DNA of 64,000 bases. Origin: Carettochelys insculpta. Lineage: Eukaryota; Chordata; Testudines; Carettochelyidae. This document shows positions 52,601-64,000 of the stretch, one piece after another. The first letter of the stretch is position 1. Each line of letters opens with the position of its first letter. The DNA lies in the NCBI RefSeq assembly GCF_033958435.1, contig NC_134138.1, positions 5,344,001 through 5,408,000 of the forward strand. The letters are read 5' to 3'. The notes beneath the pieces were generated by a model, which searched no databases, had not been told where the DNA came from, and was given only the letters and a program-made list of their open reading frames with translations. Both the position numbers and the translations under genes were made by a program.

Positions 52601-53404
52601 CAGCTTGGCCCAGCACTCTGGCCCCTGCCCGCCACGCTGGGTCAGGATCCTGCAGGGCGCAGTCGCCTTCGTGGAGGGGCCCCCACTCTGGGGCTGGGGG
52701 GCCACAGCTGAGTGGGGGGGTGTCAGCGGCTCAGAGAGCTCCGCATCAAACAGCTGGCTTTGCGGCACATCCTGTGGGGGCTGAGCCACCTCTGCTGCTG
52801 GGCGGGAGACAGGGAACCCCGTGAGTTGGGCCCAGCCCCCAAGAGATGCCCCCCCACAGCACCACTCCCACCCGGCCTCACCTCGCCCCACCACCGCCTC
52901 CTTGAGCAGCTGCTCCATGGCTCGGCAGCGCTGGCGCGTCTCCTGGTCCAGGTCCCGGCCGTACATCCTCACCCACTCCCGGAGGGTGCCCAGAGGGCTC
53001 AGGCCCTGCGGCGGATAAGATGGAGGGGCTGAGCCTCAGGGCCGCCCCCAGAAACCCCACAGCTGTGCAGGGGTGCCGAGCCCAGCGCCCGCCCACAGGC
53101 CGCTGCTCCCCCACCTTGGCGTTCCTCAGCACCGCCGACGCGCCCCTCTGGAGCAGCAGCTCGGCCATGTCGAAGTGGCCGCAGTTAAGAGCGTCGTGCA
53201 GGGGGGTGATCCCCTCGCAGCCTGGGCCCCCGGGGTCATCGATGGAGGCACCACGCTCCAGCAGCAGCCGCACGATCTCTGGGCACAGGAGCCGGCAGTT
53301 ACTGCTGGGTGGCAGCACCAGGGCCCCCTCCAGCCGGCCCCCATCACCCGTTCCAGCCCCTGCCGTCATCCGCCCCCCACACCGACACCCTCCCACCCTC
53401 CTCA

Positions 53405-53524
<120 letters not shown>

Positions 53525-55710
53525 TTACGTGGGGGCCAGGTGCCCTGCTGGGCTTCATGCCAACTCCCGCAGGATCTCCCCCTCCAGCTGCCCTCCCTGC
53601 AGGCCAGGCCAGGAAGCGGCCCCAGTGCCCAGCGCCTACCTGGCTCACTCCCACGCACCCTGCAGGCAGGACACACTTGCTGAACGCGTCCCCTGCTGGG
53701 GGCTGTGAGGGCCAGAGCAGAGGGACGCCGCGACCCCAGCCAGCCGCCCAGCTGCCCCCACGGGCCGACGGAAGGTACCGCAGGGCGCCCTGCCCGGGAA
53801 CGAGGAGCGGCTCCCACCTGCTCCAGGAAGAAATGGACCCGGCGCAGGTTCCCATCGATGCAGGCGCGGTGCAGCGGGGTCTCACCCCGGTCCTTGCGCC
53901 GGTTCCACTGCAGGGCACAGGGAGGGCGGAGGCGGGGTCAGCACTGCCCAGGGGCCCCAGATCAGAGCCACCCCCTCGGCCCCCCGCCCCGCGCAGCGCC
54001 CTGGGATCCGGCCTCGCCAGGGCAGGAGCTGGAGCGACGGCCCCACGGGGCGAGGACGCTGCGCCCAGGCCCAGCCTCACCTTGGCGACCCTGCGGCGGC
54101 CAGGCACGCTCTTGCTGTAGCCGTCCAGGTCATCTTCCTCCCCGTCTGGAACGCACAGGCCTGAGTGAGGCACCCGGCTCCAATACAGCCCCCACCCTGC
54201 CAAAGGGGGGCCCGCGCCAGGCAGACGCGCAGGGCTACAGCCTCACCCGGCCGGGACTCGGCTCCGGCTCCCTCCCCGTCCCCCCCAGCCGGCCCACTCA
54301 CCGCTCTCAGACAGCTCCAGGTCGCTCTCATCCAGGGGCTCGCTGCTGTCCTCCTCCTCCTCCTCCTCCTCCTCCCCCCGGCTGTCCCCGGCGCTGCTCC
54401 AGCCCTGCGAGCGGCACAGGCCCTGAAGCCTGGCCAGCGTGTCGGGGGCCTCAGGGCGCCCCCACTTCTGCTGCAGGGGGTGAAGGTGCTGTAGGATTTG
54501 CCGCTGGGGGGGTGAAAGGATGGGCTGATCACCCTGCCCAGCCGCAGATGGGGTTGGGCGCTCCCAGGGCTGCTAGCCCAGGCCTTGTCAGCTGGGGGCG
54601 CTGGCCTTTAAGGCAGTCCCCAGGGCCCCCTCCAGGCCTGAAGGGGCCCTGCAGGGAGCAAGGCCAGGGCACTGACCATTGGAGCAGCTCCCAGGTCCCC
54701 CAGCCCCTGCCTAGCCCAGAAGCAGCAGCTCCCAGCACTGACCACTGGAGCAGCTGCCAGGCCCCCCAGCCTGGCCCAGCAGACAGGCTACGAGTGAGGG
54801 GAGGACGCTGGCTAGGCACTCTCGAGTCCAGCCCCAGCACCGCAGCTGCCCTGGGCGCCTTTCAGCTCCGAGCCCCGGCACCCCACGCCCTTCCCCTGCC
54901 TTTCTGCTGTGCTGGCGCAGGAGGAGCCGGGTGCAGCCTGGAATCCTGGGCGGAGTGAGGAGCTGGGCTCCCCGGCAGGTGAGCAGCACGGTCCCTCCCG
55001 GGCATGTGCCAACAAGGAGCAGAGCCTGGAAGCGGGAGGGGGCCAGAAACCAGCACTTTCGGCCACAGGCCCTAGCAGGGAGGTGTTGTGCGTAGGGCGG
55101 GGGGCTGGGAGGACTCCTGGGTGCCAGTCTCAGTTATCGCAGGCTCGGGGGACCCCGGGAGGGGCACTGCCAGCTGCCCAGCCTGAAGGGGGTGCTGCAG
55201 GCGAGCACTGGCATCCCCATTGGGCAGCAGCTTTGGGCCCGTCCCCTCACCTGCAGCCTGGGCTCCCCAGCCTGCTCCGCGCACCGGAGCGCGCTCTGAA
55301 AGCAGGGCTCCAGGGCCTCGTAGCCTTCGCCAGCTTCCTCCCTGGCCAGGGCGATGTTCAGCCAGGTCTTCCCCTCCTGGGGCACACAGACAATGGGATT
55401 AGCTTCCCCCCACCAGTCCAGCTCCACTGGCAGGGAGCCCACCCAGGGGCACGGGGTAAGTGACAAAGAGCAACTCCTTTGCCATCCTGACTCTTACGCC
55501 TGCCCCACGCTCCTTCCCTGCTCCCGAGCTGTGGGGCCCAGCCAGGCCCTGCTTGCTAGCTGAGCTCCCCTCCCGCAACTCCCCAGAGCACGGCCAAGCC
55601 CAGCACGGGGTCCCCAGGCCCTGCAGGGTGAGACCGGCGGGCTGAAGGCAGAGCCCAGGCCGCCCCCTCACCTCCAGTGGGTTTCCTCGCCGCAGCGCCA
55701 GCTCCGTCTG

Positions 55711-55713
55711 CTA
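55711..55713 (-). other. TONSL: Nonsense codon in a second TPR exon of TONSL
   Basis: The exon reads REPGRAVQH, TAG, QTELALRRGNPLE and joins in phase to [10 protein letters not shown]. The position holds a tyrosine in the mammalian protein, so a TAT or TAC to TAG change is implied. Confidence 0.9.
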
Positions 55714-58245
55714 GTGCTGGACCGCCCGGCCGGGCTCCCTCAGGTCCGCAAAGGTGGTAGCCAGAGAGACGTGGATCACAGCCAGCTCCTGCTCAGGCTT
55801 CTGCAGGGACTCGGCGTAGCGCAGCTGCCAGAGACACCGTCCACAGCATGCTGTGCCCGGGGTGGCCGCCCGCCCCCGCAGGGCTCGCCCAGCCCCATCC
55901 CTGCTGCCTGCAGGAATCTGAGCGGGTGCCCCTGCCCTCGGGCCAGAGCTTGGCAGCACTTCGGCGGCTAGGAGGAAGCGGAACCAGCCCCTTACCATGC
56001 ACGGAGCCCAGCCTCGAGGCAGCCTGGTCCTCCCCCAGCCCACAGGCCGAGAGCAGGGGCAGCCCTCACCCACCTGCCTCTGGTAGAACTCCACCGCCCG
56101 GCAATAGTCCCCATGCTTGGAGAACAGGTCCCCCAGCTGCTCACACAGGCCCAGGGCTGTCTGCAAGTCGCCGGGCACTGCCTCCTCCAGAGCCTCCTGC
56201 AGATGGCTGACCTTCATGGCTGGGGGAGAGGCCAGCAGTGTGAGTGGCACGCACCGGGGGTGGGCTGGGTTCTTCCGCCTAGAGGCTCAGGGCAGGTAGG
56301 GGAGCCACAGGTGAAGGGGTATGTGGGGACCAAGGTCCCCTTCACCCAACCCAGCCTGCAGGCCTCTGGGACAGTGAGCACCTGCCGAGCCCCCTTCGCT
56401 GCCCCCCTGGGCTGGTGCGGGGTCAGTGTCAAAGCACCGCCCTGTGGTGCCACTGGGGCTACGTCGGGGACGTGCCAGAAGCCCTGTCAGGAGTGGCCTG
56501 TGCAAGCGCGGCCCTGCACCCGAGAAGCCACAGCACCTTTCCCTGGGCGTGCCTGTGACACGGGGGTCGGGGGGGCGGGCACCGCCCCAGGAGCCACAAG
56601 CCACACAGGGCTGTGAAGGGGAGGGGCTGCACTGAGAGCCAGAGGTGGAGAGCTCCCAGCCCCAGTCAGCCTGGGCTGAGCCCTGGGGAGTGACACCCAA
56701 CCTCCTCCCGGCCAGCTGCACAGGCCACTGGGTCCCCTCAGCCCCCCCGCGCCGTGTCGCAGGGAGCCCCAACCCGAGCCCCCTCACCGTAACGCAGGTT
56801 CCTGCGGATGCTCTCGCGCTGCTGGGGCTGCTGGGAGCCCAGCACGTAGGCCTTCTTCAGCGAGCGCCTGGCGGCCACAAAGTCCCCCAGACTGAGGAGC
56901 ACCTGCAAGGCCCCAGGGCAGCAGGGTCAGCAAGCGGAGGGGCAGAGAGGTCCAACTACCAAAGGGTGCTGGCCTGGCCTGGGGGGAGGGGGCTGTCCCC
57001 TTGCTGGCCATGCTGGGTGGTCAGGCCCCAGGGGGAAGAGCTTGGGGGCCAAGTACGGGCTCCCCGCTGCCCTCACCTGGGCGATGCCGGCACAGCACTC
57101 ACTCTCCCTGCACTTCTCCTTCATGGTGTGGGCGCAGTCGCGCGCCCGCTCCAGGCAGCGCATGGCCTTGGAGTGCTGCCCCTCCCGCAGGTGGATGTGG
57201 CCCAGATTGAAGTAGGCCCGGTACAGGTCTTCGTAGGGGTGAGTCTGCCTAGAGGGAGACGGGTCACCCCCAGGGTCGCCCGCCCATTCACGTCCTCAGG
57301 AAACCCCTGGGCCCTGTGCCCCCACCTGACACCCCCCAGCCACAGCACCAGCCGGTTTCCTGAGCCAAACGGCTGCAGCCACCAGCAGAGGGTGAACCCC
57401 AGGGAAACACAGGAGCTCTTCAGAGGGGCCTTCGGCCTATCAGCACCACCACCCGCCCCCCCCAGGGAGGGGCCAGGGCCTTACTCGGAGATGAAGATGC
57501 TCTTCTTGATGTACTGGCTGCACCTGGCCTGGTCCTTCATGCTGTCGTACACCAAGCCCAGGTTGAGGTAAAGCCGGGCCCTCATCTCACTCAGCTCCCG
57601 CTGCGGCACCTTCCCTGGGACAGCCAGAGCCAGCCCGTCACCCAGCCGGCTCCACAAGGCAGGAGCTCCAGGGCCAGAGAGGGGCTGGACAGGTCCTGGA
57701 CCCCTCACCCTCCAGCTGGCCGAATGAGCTGAGCAAATTGTCTCCCAAGGGATGGGGTGGGAGTGCTGGGAGGTCCCTACGGAACAGTCTCGGGCCCGGT
57801 CCTGGCTGCCCTGGTGTGGAACCGAGAGGTCAGAAAAGGCTGGAGGTCCCTGAGTGCCCCTGCATATCCCACAATCCCGGCGGCGAGCCTAACTGGGCCT
57901 TACAAGCCAGCACGAGTAGATGGGAAGCCCGGATGAAAGCCTGAGGGCCTGCCCCTTCCTGGCCAGGCCAGGGAGTTCTGGCTCGGGGAGGGGATGGAGC
58001 TCAGGGACCAGGGACATCCCAGATGCAGGCTCTGGGGCAAGGACAAGGGGTAAAAGGTGGGGACTTAGACCGTCTGGTCAGACAGCCAAGGCAGAGGCCG
58101 ACTGGTGACCCTCCCCAGGGCGCACCACATCCCAAGCTGATGGCTCCCCTCCCTAGCTCCGTGTCCCACAGCTCCCAGCCCGGCTCTCACCTTCCAGCTG
58201 CTCCTCCAAGATGGCCAGGCTCTTCACGAAGGCCTGCTCCGCCTC

Positions 58246-58248
58246 CTA
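58246..58248 (-). other. TONSL: Nonsense codon in a TPR exon of TONSL
   Basis: On the - strand the exon reads SGQAGEAL, TAG, EAEQAF. The exon has correct acceptor and donor and joins in phase on both sides. The position corresponds to a glutamine in the mammalian protein, so CAG to TAG is the simplest change. Confidence 0.9.
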
Positions 58249-59001
58249 GAGCGCCTCCCCGGCCTGGCCGCTCTCTGCCACGAACATGTAGGTGCGGCCA
58301 ATGGTGGCCCAAGCCCTCTGCTGCTCAGTGTGGTCGGACACAGCGCAGGCCAGCTCCAGATGCTGGCGCTGGTGCTGATGGAGCAGGAGAACAAGAGGGC
58401 GCATGAGACCCCCCAAGCCCCATGGATCTGGGCTGGCTTTGAATTGGGCCCTGCAAGGCTGACAGCTCAGGGGTTACCACTATGTGCCCTAGTGTTCCCT
58501 TTTAAACCCCTCCAGCCATTCTGTCGCCCCTGCTCTGGCTTGCTGCCCCTCTCACCCCGTGGCCTTTGGCGGGGCTGAATACTGGGAAAGTAGCTCTCAG
58601 CCCAGCTCCTGGGGAGCCCCAATCCCTGCAGCTGATTATCCCCCTCTCCCCCATTACCTTCAAAGCAGCTTCATAGTTCTCCAGCTCAGCCAGGCGCTCC
58701 CCAATCTTCCGGTGGGCCACGGCACAGCCGATAACATCCTCCACGCTCTCCAGGAGGCACAGCTCCTCCTGGTGCTCCACCAGCGCCTCTCGGTACCGCC
58801 CTGCCGAGAGCAGAGAGACACTGGGGTGACGAGCGAGCCAGCTGGCTTCCCAAGGCACAGCAGGGGCCCCTGGGATGAGGCGCACCCACTCCATCAGCTA
58901 CAAGAGCAGCCAGAGTAACAAGCCCGGGGCGTAACCCCTCTTGGGGCTCAGAGCTGACATGCACCGGGGACTCAAGAGCACATCTCCTATGTTAACAACA
59001 A

Positions 59002-59075
59002 CAAGTCCCGTGGCACCTTATAGACTAACGTATTTTGCAGCAAAGGCTTTCGTGGGCAAAGACCTGCTGCATCAC
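59002..59075 (-). repeat. Repeat fragment, inverted to 59775-59905
   Basis: Reverse complement of the unit at 34090-34240 (blocks such as gtggcaccttatagactaac). It abuts the 3' end of the CR1 copy. Confidence 0.7.
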
Positions 59076-59774
59076 ATAGAATCAGAGAACACTAGGACTG
59101 GAAGGGACCTTGAGAGGCCATCGAGTCCAGCCCCCTGCCCCAATGGCAGGACCAAGTACTGTCTAAACCATCCCTGATAGACATCTATCTAACCTGTTCT
59201 TAAATATCTCCAGCGACAGAGATTCCACAACCTCCCTTGGCAATTTATTCCAGTGTTTGACCACCCTGACAGTGAGGAAGTTCTTCCTAATGTCCAACCT
59301 AAACCTCCCTTGCTGCAGTTTAAGTCCATTGCCTCTTGTTCTATCCTCAGAGGCCAAGAAGAACAAGTTTTCTCCTTCCTCCTTATGACACCCTTTTAGA
59401 TACCTGAAAACCGCTATCATGTCCCCCCTCAGTCTTCTATTTTCCAAACTCAACAAGCCCAATTCTTTCAGCCTTTCTTCATAGGTCACATTCTCTAGAC
59501 CTTTAATCATTCTTGTCGCTCTTTTCTGGACCCTCTCTAGTTTCTCCACATCCTTCCTGAACTGCGGTACCCAGAACTGGACACAATACTCCAGCTGAGG
59601 CCTAACCAGCGCAGAGTAGAGCGGGAGAATGACTTCTCGTGTCTTGTTCACAACACACCTGTTAATGCATCCTAGAATCATGTTTGCTTTTTTTGCAACA
59701 GCATCACACTGTTGACTCATATTTAGCTTGTGGTCCACTGTAACCCCTCGATCCCTTTCTGCTGTACTCATTCC
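59076..59774 (-). mobile_element. CR1 LINE 3' end in a TONSL intron
   Basis: A frame on the - strand (within 59163-59825) gives the CR1 reverse-transcriptase tail: [86 protein letters not shown]. The 3' UTR follows, with an aggactggaagggaccttgag motif in antisense at 59095-59115. The tail frame is open for over 200 codons, so this copy is younger than the other CR1 pieces. It is 5'-truncated. Confidence 0.9.
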
Positions 59775-59905
59775 TAGACATGCTCTGACAAAGCGGTTCA
59801 TTGCCTCCAAAAGCTCATGCTCCAAAATCTCTGTTAATCTATAAGGTGCCTCAGGACTGCTTGTTGTTCTCGAAGTTACAGACTAACACGGCTCCCTCTG
59901 TGATA
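59775..59905 (+). repeat. Repeat fragment, same unit as 34090-34240
   Basis: Blocks ctgacaaagcggttcattgc, aaagctcatgctccaaaatc and acagactaacacggctcc match 34090-34240 in the same orientation. With 59002-59075 it brackets the CR1. Confidence 0.75.
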
Positions 59906-61342
59906 CTCATCTCCCATGTTGTAGCTGACGGCCTCTGATTTTCTAGCTACAGGAAATACAGTGGCTCTAGCACACTTGGATGGCAGCAGAGCATCAGACA
60001 AAATTAGCTACATGCAACGTTAGCCAAACTGGAGCACTCTGGGATCAGCCCAGGAGCGTACAGGGGGAGAGAACAGGCTTCAGGGGGTGCAGGCAACAGG
60101 CTGTGCCGAAAGGTAAACTGGCAGAGGGCAGGGATGCTCCTGGCACAGCTCCTCAGAGATCCGACACGAGCCCAGTTGTACCATATCTATTAATGCCCAA
60201 GGCAGGAACAGCAGGAGTGCACTGATGGGCTTTGCTGCAGACACAAGTCAGGAAGGGCGCTCGCTCCGGAGGAGGATCGGCATGGTAGGCAGGACGATCG
60301 GGGGGATCTCAAAGCCTGCAGCAGAAACGAGGCGCTGCTCAGTACGACAAAGGACAAGGTGCTTGGAGTGAAGGGCTACCGATAGCCGGAGGCTCATCAG
60401 CTGAAGTGAAGGAAGGTGAGAGAAACCTGGATGCTTTGGCTGGTTATAGGGTGACTAAAGCCACCTATGCAATGCAGCCACACAGCAGGCAAAGGCACAG
60501 TCTCTCCAGCAGAGAGAGGACCACGTCCATGACTGGTGACAGCTGGTCTGGACCACGAAGTACCATTTCCTGAGCACAAAGGGGGACTTCACCCCAGAGA
60601 AAGGCAGAGAAGAGCCACTCAGGTTGTTGAGGAAGGCAGAGGTGACTGGAAGAACTTGGCTGGCCTAGCTCGCAAAGAGAAGGCTGTGAGGGTGTCCCCT
60701 GAGTCTCCGGTGATACACCCAGGAGGTCAGGCCCAGGCTGGGGCCAAAGCAGGGAATGCAAGGGACAATGCTGGCCTGAGAACAGAGAGTCTTGAGTAAA
60801 GTTGGCTGGCACAAAGGAGAAGGTTTCTAACCATTGCAGGGAGCTGTGGGGACGGAGGCCAAACAAGATTCAGGTTAAGGAGAGAGCTAGATGTCACAAT
60901 GGCAGGGAGTTTCAGGCATGGGGCGTTCTTCTTCAAGAGCAGGGCTCAGGTCACAGGCCAGGATCATCGCACTGAATCGGCTCCCTGCTGGGGGAAGGTC
61001 AGCTGTGTGGCAGACACAATCTCCTGGGGGCTGGTCCCAGCCCATGGATGTACCATCCCTGCAAAGAAGAGCCATTCCAGGCCTGCTCCCACGGCCAGGA
61101 GCCCTCCCCAGCCCAGCCGTCACAAACACAGCCAGACCAGCACCGACAAAGACAGCCGAGAGCATTGCCCAGTGACCAACTTTCCAACGGTGGCCCCAAA
61201 AGCAGGGCCTCCAAACCTTCCTCAGAACGGCTCTCCCGGACCCATCTCTCCCAGCGTCAGCCCTGGCCACGAGAGCGAGAGCCAGACAGCAGTCAGCTAG
61301 CCACCCTTTGCCATTGAGAGCCAGGCCCTGGGACCCACTCAC
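59906..61342. other. TONSL intron, no feature recognised
   Basis: The sequence between the CR1/repeat cluster and the TPR exon at 61343-61438 holds several short frames on both strands without conserved blocks. Confidence 0.5.
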
Positions 61343-61438
61343 CATGTCTGGCCAAGATCTCCCCAAGCTGGTTGCAAATGGCAGCTTCCTCCTTCAGGCT
61401 GCCACTCCTCCGGGCCTTGTCCTTTGCTTTCTGGAGCA

Positions 61439-62228
61439 CTGGGGGGCCGGGGGGAGAGAAGAACATCAGAACCCGGTCAAGCTCCCACAGCCTGTCAGCA
61501 TCAAACCCCTCTGGCGCAGAGTCATCGGCCCTCTAACTACGTGCCCAGCTCAGGGCAACAAATCACAACACGCAGGATTTCCAATTACCTCCACCACCAT
61601 GGAATCTGACCCCCAGCCTGGCTGCATGCTCCCTGGGGGAGACAGGAGCTGAGTCCCAGACAGATGGACAGGACTGTCGCAGGGTAGTCCAAACCCCCTC
61701 ACCCCACACTGCCCAGACCCGTCTGGGAGCCTAGCTCAACGATCCCACCTATAAATGACCCTCTCTCTGGCCCCACATGTTGACCCACACACCCTCAGCC
61801 CCACCCACCTCCACCCTCTCTGACACCCTCCTGCCTCCCTGCCACACACAACTGCAATATCGCCTTCAAATCCCACACCCCCTCTGCCCTTGCCAACCTA
61901 TCACCCACCTGCCTCTGACTCCCCCCATCACCCGGCCCCCTCTGCTCCCCCATCAGGCTCCAGATAGTGCACCCCCTTCGATCCCCCCATCACCCCACAC
62001 CCCACTGCTCTGCCCCGCCCCCATCACCCCACCCCATCACTGCCCTGCTCCCTCTCACCTCCCATCACCCCACACCCCACTGCCCTGCCCCGCCCCCATC
62101 ACCCCACCCCACACCCCATCACTGCCCTGCTCCCTCTCACCTCCCATCACCCCACACCCCACTGCCCTGCCCCGCCCCCTTTCACCCCCCATCACCCCAC
62201 ACCCCGCCCCGCCCCCTCTCACACACAC
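61439..62228. other. TONSL 5' side: start exon not found; C-rich tandem repeat
   Basis: TONSL needs a short first coding exon upstream of 61438 on the - strand. No ATG in this interval is followed by a recognisable start sequence and a donor in the right phase. From about 61965 to 62225 a C-rich repeat with a unit near 75-90 bp (atcaccccacaccccactgc, then tgccctgctccctctcacct) fills the space. Confidence 0.5.
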
Positions 62229-62385
62229 CCCCTAGAGCTGGAAGGGACCTCTGGAGGTCATCTCATCCAGTCCCCTGCCCTGGCATCAATTTGCCCCAAT
62301 CCCTCAATGGCCTCTTCAAGGCTTGAGCTCACACCCCTAGGTTTAGCAGGCCAATGCTCAAACCCCTGAGCTATCTCCCCACCCT
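62229..62385 (-). mobile_element. tRNA-derived SINE with CR1-type 3' tail
   Basis: On the - strand the element starts ggtggggagatagctcagggg, has an A-box-like TAGCTCAGGGG (62363-62373) and a B-box-like gtgagctcaagcc, and ends gaggtcccttccagctctag, which is the CR1 3' end. This is the pattern of the turtle tRNA-derived SINEs that borrow CR1 reverse transcriptase. Confidence 0.8.
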
Positions 62386-62682
62386 AATAAACAGACGTTA
62401 CTCATAACTTTAACTATAAAAATTATACGTGTATATAAATAGATTTTACAGGTCCAGGGGGTTATAACATTAAAAATGATAGGTCACAAGTCATTTTTTG
62501 TTCAAAACATTTCTGAGTTATTCATACGTGTGTTCATAACCTTTTTTCCGTAAAGCGTGGGGGGATGGTCCGTCACAACAATATGTTTAATCGACTCTCT
62601 GGGTAACTTTTTTAGTGCGTCAACAAAAGCAGAGAGAAGCAACTGATGTCCACAGTCAACAATCTTATCTGGTGGCTAAACT
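62386..62682. other. AT-rich leader before a hAT-like ORF
   Basis: AT-rich sequence with repeated gttactcataac / gttcataacc-type words, some in inverted orientation. It could be the 5' end of the DNA transposon that carries the following ORF; the terminus is not resolved. Confidence 0.4.
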
Positions 62683-64000
62683 GTGCTGCAGTCGGACAAA
62701 TGCAAGGGCGAAATGACAGAACCCGGAAAAAAAAAGATTCGAAGGCTGTGCACTTTTAAAAATGAGTGGCTGCAACTCCCAGAGTGTCAGAATTGGCTTA
62801 TAAAGGCAAGTGAAGACTCAGGATATTGTTCTATTTGTGACGTTCAATTCACAGTTAAGTTTGATTCTGTAAAAGCCGTCAAGCATCATGCAGAAACAAA
62901 GGGTCACAAAATCAAAGTACAAGGACAGGTGTGGTGTAATGCTAGCAATAAAGTCTCCGTAAAGAGTAACAATGCTGAAGAACAACGCATATGCGCAGCT
63001 GAATTGCTTTTAACATATCATGGAGTTAAACACTAGCACAGCTACCGTTCTCAAGATTGTGGAAATAAACTGTACCCCTCCGTTTTCCCTGATTCCAAAA
63101 TAGCTTCCAAAATTCACTGTGGAATGACAAAAGTAGAAGCTTTGATCGAGGCTGTATTAGCACCACATTCTTTAAAACTGGCTGTGCGAGACATTGGATC
63201 AGCACCTTTCTCAATCTCAGTGGATGCTTTTAATATAGGGAGCATGAAACTATTCCCAGTTGTCATCCAGTACTTCAATAAAGATAAGGGAATCTGCACA
63301 TCACTCCTAGACTTTCTTGAAGATGCAGATGAAACATCAGAGGTGATTGTAAAGAACTTACGGAGTTGTCTTCAAAATGCCAGTCTGGTACAGAATAGAA
63401 TTGTGGCATATGGAGAGAGAGATTTTGAAGAAAATGAGTCTGGTTTTGTGCACCTAAAACAAATGCTGGATTTACCAAACCTTGTACCAACACATTGCAG
63501 CACTCAGATAGTACACAATACAGCAAAGCATGGCTTGAGAATGCTCTCTTACGACGTAGAGTGTTTGGTCCTCAAGGTCTTCAGTGAAGTCTTTGCACTA
63601 GATGAGAATAACGGTGAACTTAAAGAGTTCTTTGATTTCATGAAGACAGACTATACAGAAATCTTACGCCAAGTACCTAAACGTTTTCTGGCCCTTTTCA
63701 CTGCCATTGACAAGTTACTGAAGAATTGGCCGGCCCTCAAATCTTACTTTGTGAGTAAAGGGGAGGAGGATGTGAACTGCACAGTCTGGGCCTTTCTTTC
63801 TGAGCATAAGGACATAGCTTCCAATGATGAAACTATTACACTTCCTGAACTGTACATCTACTTTGTGCATAACCTTATGAGCCAATTTACCAGCACCATA
63901 AAGGTTCTTGAGAGTAATTACCTTCAGGTAACTGAACTGTATATTACATTCAACAAGCTGAGAAGAGAGATTCAGAATCGACAAGAGAAAGGTTTCTATG
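62683..64000 (+). pseudogene. hAT-like transposase ORF, one internal stop, runs off the window
   Basis: The frame from ATG 62683 runs to TAG 63034-63036 and then stays open in the same frame to base 64000, about 439 codons with a single stop. A zinc finger lies at residues about 49-77 (C49-x2-C52 and HHAETKGH), after a FKNEWLQLPECQNWL block. Later blocks (VPTHCSTQIVHNTAKHG, KNWPALKSYF, ELKEFFDFMKTDY) resemble hAT-type proteins with a BED or related finger. The cleaned-up coding look with only one stop suggests either a young dead copy or a sequence error. The C-terminal dimerisation region is outside the window. Family assignment is by pattern and uncertain. Confidence 0.6.

Noticed and set aside
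61439..61790. ATGs as the TONSL start exon
   Set aside because: None is followed by a sequence resembling the known N-terminus with a donor of the right phase.

Overview
This is vertebrate nuclear DNA, most likely from a turtle. The clues are many CR1-type LINE copies, a tRNA-like SINE that ends in a CR1-type tail, many fold-back MITE-like elements with a TTCGAAATGGCC core, and intron-containing genes recognisable as TONSL and VPS28. The species call is an inference; the gene calls rest on exon-by-exon reading with correct splice phases.

The dominant structure is a large inverted duplication. The left arm (1 to about 17655) carries the 3' two-thirds of TONSL on the + strand and all coding exons of VPS28 on the - strand. 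The right arm (about 37443 to 54296) is its reverse complement: VPS28 on +, TONSL on -. The mirror relation is about left + right = 54297 near the outer edge, drifting to 54285-54309 through small indels. The left arm runs off the window at base 1. On the right, TONSL continues past the mirrored part into its TPR exons (to 61438). Both arms end inside the same G/C-skewed minisatellite.

Between the arms lies about 20 kb made mostly of mobile DNA: a Tx1/L1-like LINE with two long open ORFs (19491-26275), a decayed CR1 (27130-28995), a fragment of another LINE, and several MITE-like elements. Some of these form further inverted pairs inside the spacer. Just outside the right minisatellite (37040-37440) is a GC-rich stretch that looks like a CpG-island promoter and could serve the right VPS28; the left VPS28 has no counterpart.

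Both TONSL copies look damaged, in different ways. The right copy has three in-frame nonsense codons and a 2-bp frameshift. The left copy has lost the G of one splice acceptor. The two VPS28 copies are both open (221 codons) but each differs from the conserved protein at different residues. TONSL (replication-coupled homologous repair with MMS22L) and VPS28 (ESCRT-I) are unrelated in function and converge tail to tail in both arms.

The right end holds a CR1 copy inside a TONSL intron, a SINE, and the start of a hAT-like transposase ORF with one internal stop that runs off the window. No tRNA, rRNA or CRISPR locus was seen.
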